A stretch of DNA of 33,112 nucleotides from CBDCEG01 sp965215775. Its GTDB lineage: Bacteria > Pseudomonadota > Gammaproteobacteria > Cardiobacteriales > Ostreibacteriaceae. Both the position numbers and the translations under genes were made by a program. Below the pieces are notes generated by a model. That model saw only the letters and a program-made list of their open reading frames with translations, did not search any database and was not told where the DNA came from. The stretch lies in assembly GCA_965215775.1 (NCBI GenBank), contig CBDCEG010000025.1:1-33112 (forward strand), in the 5' to 3' direction. Every line of letters begins with the position of its first letter. Position 1 is the first letter of the stretch. Of this stretch, positions 8,125-16,613 are shown piece by piece.

Positions 8125-8895
8125 CTAATAAGCACTAAGCATTGCTACAAAAGTTACAAAATGAAAAATTCCATTCTTGCCATCAATATGCATTTTTGAA
8201 ATACTTCCATCTAAATATAAAGAATTCTTACAGCCTAAAGACTTTATAGCCTCTGCGAATGTATATAAGTTTACTCTCTTTTTTGAAATTATAAAATAAA
8301 CATCAGCATTTTTTTTATTGCTAATACATACTGCATTCCTTACATAAAGAGACTTGCTCTCTTTTTTGAATTTAGAATGTATTTTCCCATTAATTAATAA
8401 CATTGGTCCAGATTGTGTTGCTAATCTAATGTTTGCTATATTTTTTTTACTATATTTTAAGAATTTTTTAGTAGTTATTATTTTTGCATTGTTACTTTTA
8501 TCTATCAAAAACACGCCATTAGGTTCTAAGTGGAAATTACCAGCTCCTTTATTTGTATTGATTGTTTTTAAAACTTTTCCTTTTTCTATATATAGACCTG
8601 CTGGATTATTATTTTCGGTGTAAATTCCTGCATTCATAATAACTATTGGAGATATTTTTTTGCTTTTCAAAAACATTTTTAACTTAGACATTGAGCCAAA
8701 AGGTTTGCCTTCATCATTTTTCCAATGAGTATGAACCTTGCTAGCTGGAACTTTTACAACATCATAGGCTACGCCTTTAATAAATTTTCCTTGTGTAACA
8801 ACAATATTTGAGCTCGCATAAGCCACATTTAATAAGCTTATAAGCAACATTGTTATTAAAGATAATATTTTAAATTTGTTATTATTATTTGACAT
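8125..8895 (-). CDS. Exported DUF2233/phosphodiester glycosidase-like protein
   Basis: A 256-residue protein with an N-terminal signal peptide (lysine-containing start, hydrophobic stretch about 9-25, likely cleavage after AYA). The mature part resembles the DUF2233/NAGPA fold: a VMNAGIY block, an ATQSGPMLL block, RNAV and the closing YLDGS motif, all usual in this family of putative phosphodiester glycosidases acting outside the cytoplasm. Substrate is unknown. It sits between a folate/corrinoid methyltransferase gene and deoB, close enough (32 and 47 bp) to be co-transcribed, but no functional link is evident. The family assignment rests on motif recognition. Confidence 0.8.
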   Translation of the reverse strand: MSNNNNKFKILSLITMLLISLLNVAYASSNIVVTQGKFIKGVAYDVVKVPASKVHTHWKNDEGKPFGSMSKLKMFLKSKKISPIVIMNAGIYTENNNPAGLYIEKGKVLKTINTNKGAGNFHLEPNGVFLIDKSNNAKIITTKKFLKYSKKNIANIRLATQSGPMLLINGKIHSKFKKESKSLYVRNAVCISNKKNADVYFIISKKRVNLYTFAEAIKSLGCKNSLYLDGSISKMHIDGKNGIFHFVTFVAMLSAY

Positions 8896-8927
8896 TTAGA
8901 TTATACCTTTATTAATTATATATTTTA

Positions 8928-9815
8928 TTATAACCGACGACGGCGACCTCGTGCAGGTCTTTGAGTTGCACTTGGTTCACGATAATTTCTTATCCAGTTT
9001 TCACAATTATCATCAAGTGCATTCATAATATCAGCACCTCTAATTGCCGCAATATCTTGCTCATGAAGTGGATTCATAATTGCAGAAGTCAAACCATAAG
9101 TTGCCGCAGTTGTTAAAAATGAAGCATTTATCGCACGACGATTAGGAAGCCCAAATGATATATTTGAAGCACCACAAGTTGAATTAACTTTGAATTCGTC
9201 ACGAAGAACCTTTAACATATAAAACACTTGCTTAGCAGCCCCAGCAATTGCTGAAATTGGCATAACCAAAGGATCAACTACAACCCTATCTTTTGAAATA
9301 CCATAGTCTGCTGCTCTTTGGATTATTTTCTTTGCAACTTCTAAGCGTTTTAATGGATCGTTTGAAATGCCATTATCATCATTTGAAATAGCTACAACAC
9401 TCGCATTATATTTTTTCACAAGTGGCAAAACTCTTTCCAAAGAATCTTCTTCGCCAGTTACTGAATTCACCAAAGCATTACCTTGGTAAACAGAAAGCCC
9501 TGCTTCAAGAGCATCAATTATTGAAGAGTCTATAACCAAAGGAACATCAGTAATCGCTTGAACTTTTTGAATAGCTTGTGCCAAAATAGCAGGCTCATCA
9601 GCAAGCGGAATTCCTGCATTAATATCAAGCATATGCGCACCAGCAGCAACTTGTGCAAGTGCATCAGCTTCAACTCTACTAAAGTTATAGTCTTTCATTT
9701 CTTCCATCAAAAGCTTTCGCCCAGTTGGGTTTATTCGTTCTCCAATAACACAAAAAGAGTTTTTGGAGCTGATTACAACTTCTTTTGTTGCGGAGGTAAT
9801 TATTGTTTTAGTCAT
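8928..9815 (-). CDS. Pterin-binding methyltetrahydrofolate:corrinoid methyltransferase-like protein
   Basis: This 295-residue TIM-barrel protein belongs to the pterin-binding family shared by dihydropteroate synthase and the methyltetrahydrofolate domain of MetH. Visible blocks are IGERINPTGRK near residue 25, the MLDINAGIP strand, VIDSS, VNSVTGEE and the late NPLHEQD segment. The IGERINPTG start and missing DHPS-type loops favour the standalone methyl-transferase group used in one-carbon demethylation pathways over folP. It ends in an Arg-rich tail (RPARGRRRRL). No corrinoid protein or substrate demethylase is nearby, so its methyl partner is unknown. It is the first gene of the leftward run, starting at the divergent region shared with lptA. 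Confidence 0.82.
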   Translation of the reverse strand: MTKTIITSATKEVVISSKNSFCVIGERINPTGRKLLMEEMKDYNFSRVEADALAQVAAGAHMLDINAGIPLADEPAILAQAIQKVQAITDVPLVIDSSIIDALEAGLSVYQGNALVNSVTGEEDSLERVLPLVKKYNASVVAISNDDNGISNDPLKRLEVAKKIIQRAADYGISKDRVVVDPLVMPISAIAGAAKQVFYMLKVLRDEFKVNSTCGASNISFGLPNRRAINASFLTTAATYGLTSAIMNPLHEQDIAAIRGADIMNALDDNCENWIRNYREPSATQRPARGRRRRL

Positions 9816-9860
9816 AGTTTAGTTTTAGTTTATTCGTTAGTTAATATTTATAGTTAATTT

Positions 9861-9889
9861 ATTATCTACCAAACATATGAAAACTACAA
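9861..9889 (-). promoter_or_regulatory. Candidate sigma-70 promoter for the leftward methyltransferase gene
   Basis: On the minus strand a -35-like TTGTAG (9884-9889) and a -10-like GATAAT (9861-9866) are separated by exactly 17 bp, and lie about 45 bp upstream of the ATG at 9815. The -10 matches five of six consensus positions, the -35 only three. The rest of the 222-bp divergent region (9816-10037) holds no gene; a convincing promoter for lptA was not found in it. Confidence 0.35.
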
Positions 9890-10037
9890 TAAAAGTATTT
9901 TGAAGGGATATTGAAGTATTTTAAAAAATAATCTTTTTAAAACAATATTTTAGAATTATAAAATAACATACATTAAAAAAGTGTTAAAATAACAAATAAA
10001 TTAAACACAATTAATAATTAAACTTTAGGAGAAAAAT

Positions 10038-10538
10038 ATGATAAAGATTAGAAAATTGATTTTAAAAGCTTTGCTTTTGGGTGCATTTTTAACAAACATT
10101 GTTTTAGCACAGGAAACTTCTAACGCAAGTTCTTCTAAAGACAGCACCAAGCAACCAATTGATGTTATTGCAGATTCAGGAAGTTATGACCAACTAAAAC
10201 AAATTGCAATTTATCAAGGAAATGTTGAAGTTACTCAAGGAGTTTCTACAATTTTTGCTGATAAAATTACAGTGCATTTTAAAAATAATGAAGCAGAGGA
10301 AATTATTGCTATTGGCAAGCCTTTGAAGTTTGTTTTTAAAGGAGATAAGCTACCAATTTATGGTGAAGGAAATAATGCAAAATATATTATTCTATCCAAA
10401 ACAATAACTCTCAAAGGCAATGCTGTTATAACTCAAGGTGAAGATATTATAAAAGGAGATACTTTAACTTATGATTTATTAAAAGAGAAAATCAAAGGAA
10501 AAAGACTTAGAATGACAATCCAACCAGCTGGAAAATAA
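10038..10538 (+). CDS. lptA: Periplasmic lipopolysaccharide bridge protein LptA (OstA-like)
   Basis: This 166-residue protein has an N-terminal signal peptide (KIRK, hydrophobic segment, cleavage probably after VLA near residue 23) and an OstA-type beta-jellyroll domain (about 36-150) beginning with PIDVIADSGSYD and including YQGNVEVTQG and a later KGNAVITQGED, the internal repeat pattern typical of LptA. It forms the periplasmic bridge that carries LPS from the inner-membrane LptBFG complex to LptD. Its ATG has a clear AGGAG seven bases upstream. lptB follows at 17 bp. The usual upstream partner lptC is absent; instead a divergent gene lies upstream. Confidence 0.93.
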   Translation: MIKIRKLILKALLLGAFLTNIVLAQETSNASSSKDSTKQPIDVIADSGSYDQLKQIAIYQGNVEVTQGVSTIFADKITVHFKNNEAEEIIAIGKPLKFVFKGDKLPIYGEGNNAKYIILSKTITLKGNAVITQGEDIIKGDTLTYDLLKEKIKGKRLRMTIQPAGK

Positions 10539-10555
10539 TATAAATAGAGTATAAA

Positions 10556-11278
10556 ATGGCAAAATTACTAGCAGAAAGTATTTCAAAAACATACAAAAAA
10601 CGCAAAGTTGTAAATAAAGCAAGTTTTGAAGTTGAAAATAATAATATAGTTGGGCTTTTGGGTCCAAATGGAGCAGGAAAAACAACTAGCTTTTATATGA
10701 CCGTTGGCTTAGTTCGCCCAGAAACTGGCAGAATAATGTTAGATGATGTGAATATAACTAAGTTATCAATGCACCAAAGAGCAAAGGTTGGAATTGGTTA
10801 TTTGCCACAAGAAGCTTCAATCTTTAGAAAAATGTCTGTTTTTAATAATATTTATAGTATCTTAGAATTACAAAAAATAAATAAAAAAGATGCTATTAAA
10901 AAAACAGAAGAACTTTTGGAAGAGTTGAAAATAACCCATATCAAAAAAGAATTAGGTCTTAGTTTATCAGGTGGAGAACGCCGTCGTGTTGAGATTGCAC
11001 GCTGTCTTGCTACCAATCCAAAATTTATTTTATTAGATGAACCTTTTGCTGGAGTTGATCCCATTTCAATTGGTGATATTAAAAAAATAATTTTGCATTT
11101 AAAACAACGAGGTATTGGAATTTTAATAACTGACCATAATGTTCGTGAAACCTTACAAATATGTGATAAAGCTTACATTATGGCGGAAGGAAAAGTTATC
11201 GCCTCAGGAACTTCTAAAGAAGTGCTTGCAAATCAGCAAGTAAAAGATGTTTATTTAGGTGATGATTTTAGTGTTTAA
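10556..11278 (+). CDS. lptB: LPS export ABC transporter ATPase LptB
   Basis: A 240-residue cytoplasmic ATPase that powers extraction of LPS from the inner membrane with LptF and LptG. It carries Walker A GPNGAGKTT, the Q-loop GYLPQEASIFRKMSV diagnostic of LptB, the signature LSGGERRRVEIARCL, Walker B FILLDEPFAGVDP and the switch ITDHNVRET. Length matches LptB (about 240). It follows lptA by 17 bp. In many gammaproteobacteria rpoN comes next; here the molybdate importer follows after 69 bp instead. The lptF and lptG genes are not in the window. Confidence 0.97.
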   Translation: MAKLLAESISKTYKKRKVVNKASFEVENNNIVGLLGPNGAGKTTSFYMTVGLVRPETGRIMLDDVNITKLSMHQRAKVGIGYLPQEASIFRKMSVFNNIYSILELQKINKKDAIKKTEELLEELKITHIKKELGLSLSGGERRRVEIARCLATNPKFILLDEPFAGVDPISIGDIKKIILHLKQRGIGILITDHNVRETLQICDKAYIMAEGKVIASGTSKEVLANQQVKDVYLGDDFSV

Positions 11279-11347
11279 ATAACTATTTTTATTAGAATTG
11301 CCTTTATTAAGCTTATTGAAATTTATTAAATAATATCCACTAAAACT

Positions 11348-12106
11348 ATGTTTATTAAAACATTCAAACTTATATTACTCAGTTTTTCTTTATTGATTTC
11401 AGTCGCATTTTCTGATGAAATTAGAGTTGCAGTTGCTAGTAATTTTGTAAAACCTCTAAAAAAACTAAGTGGAATATTTGAAAAAAACACAAACCACAAA
11501 ATTATCATATCCGCTGGAGCAACTGGTAGGCATTATACTCAAATAATAAATAAAGCTCCCTTTGATATATTTTTTGCAGCAGATAGTAAACGCCCAAAAT
11601 TGCTTGAAGATAACGGATTTACAATAAAAGGAACGCGTTTTACTTACGCATTTGGTCAATTGGTTTTGCTTTCAAATAACCCCCAAAATATAAAAAACTC
11701 TACCAAACTAGAAATATATAACCTTTTATCAAATAATAATTTAAGGCATATTGCAATTGCAAATCCAAAGCTAGCCCCTTATGGAAAAGCTGCTAAAGAA
11801 GTCATCTCAAAGCTTAAACTTTGGAATAATTTGCAGGGCAAAATTGTGAAAGGAGCCAATATTTCACAAACTTTTAGCTTTGTAAAAACTAAAAATACAG
11901 AGTTAGGATTTGTGGCTTATTCACAGGTTAAAAACTCTGAAAACCTAACTAACTATTGGATTATTCCAAAGAGTTACTATCAACCAATAAAACAACAAGC
12001 AGTAATTATAAAAAGCTCAAAAGCTTTAAACCAGTTTGTTAATTTTATAAAAAGTCCAACAGCAAAAAAAATCATAAAACATAATGGTTATGAGGTTTCA
12101 CAATGA
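11348..12106 (+). CDS. modA: Molybdate-binding periplasmic protein
   Basis: This 252-residue protein has a signal peptide (hydrophobic 8-20, cleavage near AFS-DE) and the ModA type periplasmic binding fold: VAVASNFVKPL at the start, an SAGATGRHY block that holds the ligand-binding Ser, PFDIFFAADSKRP, ANPKLAPYGKAA and a late GFVAYSQV. It captures molybdate (or tungstate) in the periplasm and delivers it to ModB. It overlaps modB by four bases (ATGA), so the genes are translationally coupled. The ATG lacks a clear ribosome binding site, and no ModE operator was recognised in the 69-bp gap upstream. Confidence 0.95.
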   Translation: MFIKTFKLILLSFSLLISVAFSDEIRVAVASNFVKPLKKLSGIFEKNTNHKIIISAGATGRHYTQIINKAPFDIFFAADSKRPKLLEDNGFTIKGTRFTYAFGQLVLLSNNPQNIKNSTKLEIYNLLSNNNLRHIAIANPKLAPYGKAAKEVISKLKLWNNLQGKIVKGANISQTFSFVKTKNTELGFVAYSQVKNSENLTNYWIIPKSYYQPIKQQAVIIKSSKALNQFVNFIKSPTAKKIIKHNGYEVSQ

Positions 12107-12780
12107 GTGAACAAGATTTAAATGCACTTTTTGTTACTTTAAAACTTGCTGGAATTACAACTTTAATTTTAATAATTATTAGCACCCCTATTGCTTGGTG
12201 GCTAGCACGAAGTAAGTGGAAATTTAAATTCATTATTGAGGCAACTGTTGCCCTTCCTTTAATTTTACCACCAACAGTTTTAGGGTTTTATTTATTACTT
12301 GCTTTAGGCTCTAACGGAATTATTGGTGGTTTGATGGAATTATTTGGTGGAAGCTCGCTAAATTTCACTTTTGCAGGATTAGTTATTGGTTCTGTTTTTT
12401 ACTCAATGCCTTTTGTAATTCAACCTTTACAGAATTCATTTACCGCAATTGGTAATAGACCTTTAGAGGTTGCGGCAACTTTGGGAGCATCACCAATTAA
12501 TAGATTTTTCACCGTTGCAATTCCTATGGCAAAATCAGGTTTTATAACAGCGATTGTGCTTGGATTTGCTCATACTATTGGTGAATTTGGAGTGGTTTTA
12601 ATGATTGGTGGAAATATTCCTAACGAAACCCAAGTTATTTCAATTGCAATTTATGATCATGTGGAATCACTTGAATATTCTCAATCACATTTGCTATCTG
12701 GCTTATTGCTTGCTTTTTCTTTTGTTTTATTAATGTTGGTTTATGGTATTAATCGCAAATTTAGTGTTGGTAAATCATAA
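12103..12780 (+). CDS. modB: Molybdate ABC transporter permease
   Basis: This 225-residue inner-membrane protein has about five hydrophobic segments and the conserved cytoplasmic EAA-type loop EVAATLGASPINRFFTVAIP, which contacts ModC. TVALPLILPPTVLGFYLL and the GFAHTIGEFGVVLMIGGN block are typical of ModB. It starts within the end of modA, with AGG in the preceding bases as ribosome binding site, and its stop overlaps the modC start (TAATG). The complete modABC set is therefore one coupled unit. Confidence 0.96.
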   Translation: MSEQDLNALFVTLKLAGITTLILIIISTPIAWWLARSKWKFKFIIEATVALPLILPPTVLGFYLLLALGSNGIIGGLMELFGGSSLNFTFAGLVIGSVFYSMPFVIQPLQNSFTAIGNRPLEVAATLGASPINRFFTVAIPMAKSGFITAIVLGFAHTIGEFGVVLMIGGNIPNETQVISIAIYDHVESLEYSQSHLLSGLLLAFSFVLLMLVYGINRKFSVGKS

Positions 12781-13835
12781 TGTTTAAAGCTAATTTTTAC
12801 ATAAATCATAACGACTTTTGCCTTGATTTAGATATTGATATTCCAGAAAAAGGGATTACTGCTATTTTTGGTGAATCAGGTTGTGGTAAAACAAGTTTAT
12901 TAAGAGCTATTGCTGGATTGGATAAATCTGAAAAAGGTTTCTTGCAAGTTGAAAAGCAAGTTTGGCAAAACGATGCAATATTTATTCCAACACATAAACG
13001 CTTAATTGGTTATGTTTTTCAAGAAGCTAGCTTATTCGCACATTTAGATATTTATAAAAATATAGAGTTTGGAATAAAAAAACTTTCAAAACAAGAAAAG
13101 TTAGCAAGAATAAATAAAATTAGTAAATTATTAAAAATAGATAATTTGCTAAATCGCAGAGCTGATAAGCTTTCAGGCGGCGAACAGCAACGCGTTGCAA
13201 TTGCTAGAGCTTTGGTCACAAATCCAAAACTGCTTTTGCTAGATGAACCTTTGTCTGCTTTGGGAGAAGAGCAAAAATCAGATATTATTTTCCACCTAAA
13301 ATCAATCTATAAAGAGCTTAAAATACCAATTATCTATGTAACTCATTCAATTAATGAAATACAAAATATTGCAGATAATTTAGTAATTCTAAAAAATGGT
13401 AAAGTTAAAGAATATGGAAAATCTTCACAAATATTACCTAACTTAAACCAAGGCAAAAACCTAGAAAACAATACTATTAAAGCAACTGTTGGCAATTATA
13501 ATAAAAAATTTGGCGTTTTAAATTTAAATTCTACAATTGGAGAGTTTAATATTATCTCCAATAAATTTGCTGATAAATCAAATTTTTATATAAATATTTT
13601 AGCAAACGATATTATCATAAGTAAATCTTTGGAGATAAATTCAGTGCTAAACTCATTTCAAGCAAAAATTAGTAATATTTCAGAATATAGTGAATTTTAT
13701 TCAAAAGTTGAGTTAGCTATTAACAAAGAGATTTTAGTAGCGATTGTTTCAAATAAATCTCTAGCAAAGCTTAAGATAATAGTAAATGATATTATTTATA
13801 TTACAGTAACTAATCCTATTTTACAAATTTGTTAA
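12780..13835 (+). CDS. modC: Molybdate ABC transporter ATPase
   Basis: This 351-residue protein combines an ABC ATPase domain (about 1-230) with a C-terminal TOBE/Mop-like domain (about 235-350) that binds molybdate and gives transport feedback. Walker A is GESGCGKTS, the Q-loop GYVFQEASLFAHL is characteristic of ModC, the signature is LSGGEQQRVAIARAL and Walker B is LLLLDEP. An oddity is the D-loop: SALG replaces the almost universal SALD. The Mop region is recognisable by INILANDIIIS and SVLNSFQAKI. The gene ends 20 bp from the converging hldD-like gene. Confidence 0.95.
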   Translation: MFKANFYINHNDFCLDLDIDIPEKGITAIFGESGCGKTSLLRAIAGLDKSEKGFLQVEKQVWQNDAIFIPTHKRLIGYVFQEASLFAHLDIYKNIEFGIKKLSKQEKLARINKISKLLKIDNLLNRRADKLSGGEQQRVAIARALVTNPKLLLLDEPLSALGEEQKSDIIFHLKSIYKELKIPIIYVTHSINEIQNIADNLVILKNGKVKEYGKSSQILPNLNQGKNLENNTIKATVGNYNKKFGVLNLNSTIGEFNIISNKFADKSNFYINILANDIIISKSLEINSVLNSFQAKISNISEYSEFYSKVELAINKEILVAIVSNKSLAKLKIIVNDIIYITVTNPILQIC

Positions 13836-13855
13836 CTAAATATTAAATAAAGAAA

Positions 13856-14863
13856 TTACAGCTCAAACTCATATAATCTTTTAATTTCCAATATATATTT
13901 TGCAATACCTTTTTCCAAACTAAACATAGGTTTATAAGATAAGTTTTCTTCAGTTCTCACTATATTTGCTTGAGTATGAAATTGATATTGTTTTACAAAA
14001 GGATTTTCAATATATTCTGTCCCAAGGTCTGTCCCAAGCTCTTTTTGTAGAATATCAGCAATTTCTTGAAAGCTTCTTGGTTTTGCTGTTCCAACATTGT
14101 AAATCCCACTATTTTTAGGACTACAAGCTTTTATATTTGCCTGAATAATATCTTCAATATATACAAAATCTCGTAAAATTTTATCACTATTTTCAAACAG
14201 TTTTGGAGTTTTTCCAGCAAGAATTTGCAAACCAAACTGTAAAATAGTTGAAGCAGTTTTGTTTTTAAAAAACTCTCGTTCTCCATAAACATTGAAATAC
14301 CTAAGACCAACAATATTTATATTCAAATCAGTTTCTAAGTATTTTCTAGTGATATTATCCATCATAAGTTTACTAAACCCATAAACATTAGCAGGGTTTT
14401 CATTTCCAACTGTTTGTGGACTTTTGGCATCACCATAAGTTGCAGCACTTGAAGCATAAACCATATTTGCATTATGTTTTATTGCGATTTTAAGTAAATT
14501 TTCATAAGCTTCAACATTTGTTTTAATCATCAAATCTTGCTCAGTTGCTGTTGTATCACTTATTGCAGCCTGATGAAAAATATAATCAAATTTATAATTT
14601 TCTTCTAATTTTTTTAGTGCAATTTCATCAGTTATATCACCTGCAATAACTACTCCATTAAAACCAATTAGATTTTTAAAATGTCCAAAACTTTTTAAAT
14701 TACCATTACTTAAAGTTTTACCACTTCTAAAACTATCAAAAATTATTATATTTGCTTTAGGATAATTTTCTTGGAAATAAAAAGCCAAATTAGATCCTAT
14801 AAAACCAGCGCCACCAGTTATTAGAATTGTTTTATTGTTAAAATCTATATTTGTATATTTCAT
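13856..14863 (-). CDS. hldD: ADP-glyceromanno-heptose 6-epimerase-like protein (short-chain dehydrogenase)
   Basis: This 335-residue enzyme has an N-terminal Rossmann motif GGAGFIGSN at about 17-25, the SSAATYG block, the catalytic YGFSK, LRYFNVYG, and DFVYIED. The QFHTQANI segment near the C-terminus corresponds to the HldD-specific QxxTQAD region. HldD converts ADP-D-glycero- to ADP-L-glycero-manno-heptose for the LPS inner core. From memory, its N-terminal half resembles epsilonproteobacterial HldD more than the enterobacterial form, so lateral transfer is possible. A 12-bp-period duplication (14016-14038) encodes a repeated LGT. AGAGG lies just upstream of the ATG. No other heptose gene is nearby. 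Confidence 0.82.
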   Translation of the reverse strand: MKYTNIDFNNKTILITGGAGFIGSNLAFYFQENYPKANIIIFDSFRSGKTLSNGNLKSFGHFKNLIGFNGVVIAGDITDEIALKKLEENYKFDYIFHQAAISDTTATEQDLMIKTNVEAYENLLKIAIKHNANMVYASSAATYGDAKSPQTVGNENPANVYGFSKLMMDNITRKYLETDLNINIVGLRYFNVYGEREFFKNKTASTILQFGLQILAGKTPKLFENSDKILRDFVYIEDIIQANIKACSPKNSGIYNVGTAKPRSFQEIADILQKELGTDLGTEYIENPFVKQYQFHTQANIVRTEENLSYKPMFSLEKGIAKYILEIKRLYEFEL

Positions 14864-14944
14864 CGTTGCCTCTTTATTTTTTCTTTGGTTATTCTTAGAT
14901 TAAATCACTTATTTCGCTACTTTTTTCATTACTTAAATTCTACA

Positions 14945-15769
14945 TTATTTCTGACATTTTGGGCAGTAAAAACTATTCCTGCCACCAATAACAACAGCTT
15001 CTATTTCAGTTTCACAAATATTACATAGTTGTTTATTTCGCCCATAAACTTGTAATTGTTGTTGAAAATAACCTGGTTTTGCATCTGCGTTTTCAAAATC
15101 CTTAAGTGTTGTTCCACCTTGTTTAATCGCTTGTTTTAAAATATTTTTTATTGCCTTTACTAATATTTCATATTCTTTTTTTGTGATTTTATTTACAGAT
15201 TTTAATGGATTTGTTTTAGAAACGAATAAAGCCTCACAAGCATATATATTCCCAACTCCAACAACTATTTCTTGGTTCATTATGAAATTTTTTATGGCAA
15301 CTTTTCTTTTTTTTGATTTTTCTAACAAATATTTAGCTGTAAATTCTTTAGCCAAAGGCTCTAAACCATAATGTTTAATCACTTCTTGCAACTCTTTTAT
15401 TGTTTGAAATAATCGCATTGAACCAAATCTTCTTGGGTCGTGGTATCGCATTGCTTTATCTTGGAAAATAAACTCAATATGGTCGTGTTTTCGCAAACTT
15501 TCATCTAAACTAGAAACTCGCATACTTCCTGACATTCCTAGCTGCCATAGGAGAAAAACAGTTTCATTTTTAGATGATAATTGCATAATTATTAACTTTG
15601 CTCGTCTTGTTATTTTTATTATTTTTTTACCTTTTATTTCATCTAACCAACTATTTTGTAAAGGATAACGAATATTTTCTCTATAAAACTTAGCTTGTTT
15701 AACCGTTTCACCTAAAATATATTTAGATAAACCATCAACAGTTGTTTGAACTTCTGGTAATTCAGGCAT
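14945..15769 (-). CDS. mutM: Formamidopyrimidine-DNA glycosylase (MutM/Fpg)
   Basis: This 274-residue repair enzyme removes 8-oxoguanine and formamidopyrimidines and nicks the abasic site. The N-terminus MPELPEV supplies the catalytic Pro2 and Glu3; the substrate-recognition GMSGSMR, the helix-two-turn-helix with VGNIYACEALF, the lesion-recognition loop GGTTLKDF and a C-terminal zinc finger with Cys 249, 252, 269 and 272 are all present. Length is normal. It is 16 bp from the DUF4340-like gene upstream and 81 bp from the hldD-like gene downstream, so it is probably near the end of a long leftward run. Confidence 0.97.
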   Translation of the reverse strand: MPELPEVQTTVDGLSKYILGETVKQAKFYRENIRYPLQNSWLDEIKGKKIIKITRRAKLIIMQLSSKNETVFLLWQLGMSGSMRVSSLDESLRKHDHIEFIFQDKAMRYHDPRRFGSMRLFQTIKELQEVIKHYGLEPLAKEFTAKYLLEKSKKRKVAIKNFIMNQEIVVGVGNIYACEALFVSKTNPLKSVNKITKKEYEILVKAIKNILKQAIKQGGTTLKDFENADAKPGYFQQQLQVYGRNKQLCNICETEIEAVVIGGRNSFYCPKCQK

Positions 15770-15785
15770 TTAAATTTCTCAGTTA

Positions 15786-16598
15786 TTAATAATTATTTTT
15801 TAATAAAATTTCATTTAAATATTTATTATTTTTTATAACAAATATAAAACTTGGAATTTTAGGGTTTGATGATTTTTTATAAAGACTTATATATTCTTTT
15901 TTATTAGCTTTTTTGCTAGATCTTATTATTTGGTATTTGTAAGAATTCACACTTGTTTTAAACTCTAAAAAACCAAGCAAATCATCTTTTTTCACAGATG
16001 AAGTTTCAACCATTTCTAAAACTGATAAATTTATATTTTTGATGATTTTTTTATCATTAATTCCACCTAATTTAGAGCTAATTGATAGCAATTTATCATC
16101 ATATAAACTCCTATCTAAAAAACTACTAACTGGTGCAAAAACAATAGAATTCAAAATCTTATCACATAACGCAAGCCTTGTTCCATTTCTAACATAAACC
16201 ATATCTGATATATTATTTATAATTCCAAATTCGTAAATATTACCATTTATAATTATTTTATTTTTATTAGAAGTTTTAACTTTTTTGTCATTTTCAATTA
16301 ACTGACAACGATTTGATAAATATCCAGTTATAGTTTTAATTGCAACTTTAGATGCTTTGTATTTATAAGGTTTTTCTACACTCCAATTATTATTGTTTTT
16401 TTGCATAACTATATTAGTATTTTTATTAATTACCTCAATTTTAGTAACTGGTTTTGGAATCGAAAAAGCTTGTTGGTTTAATAACACCTGATTATCTTTA
16501 TACAAAGTAACACTTATAATAACTAATAAAATCAAACAAATAATTCCTAGAGTATAATTTATTCGTTTTCTTTTTCTCAAGATATCTGCAGTTTTCAT
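15786..16598 (-). CDS. Membrane-anchored DUF4340-like protein of unknown function
   Basis: The 270-residue protein has a basic N-terminus (RKRKR), one membrane segment at about 14-33 and then a soluble, beta-rich part that would be periplasmic. The pattern beginning with ITKIEV..., NIVMQKNNNNWSVEKPY and KASKVAIKTITGYLS resembles the DUF4340 domain, in which short strands and a W-x-(V/L)-xxP motif recur. I recognise no catalytic residues. AGGAA precedes the ATG at good spacing. It lies between EamA and mutM with gaps of 15-16 bp. Function is unknown; the domain call is tentative. Confidence 0.6.
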   Translation of the reverse strand: MKTADILRKRKRINYTLGIICLILLVIISVTLYKDNQVLLNQQAFSIPKPVTKIEVINKNTNIVMQKNNNNWSVEKPYKYKASKVAIKTITGYLSNRCQLIENDKKVKTSNKNKIIINGNIYEFGIINNISDMVYVRNGTRLALCDKILNSIVFAPVSSFLDRSLYDDKLLSISSKLGGINDKKIIKNINLSVLEMVETSSVKKDDLLGFLEFKTSVNSYKYQIIRSSKKANKKEYISLYKKSSNPKIPSFIFVIKNNKYLNEILLKNNY

Positions 16599-16613
16599 AA
16601 TAATTCCTAATAA

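Noticed and set aside
9558..9857. Plus-strand open frame of about 100 codons across the start of the methyltransferase gene
   Set aside because: It is a shadow of a conserved coding region with no recognisable product.
9816..10037. Promoter for lptA
   Set aside because: Several AT-rich -10-like hexamers exist, but none has an acceptable -35 element at 16-18 bp.
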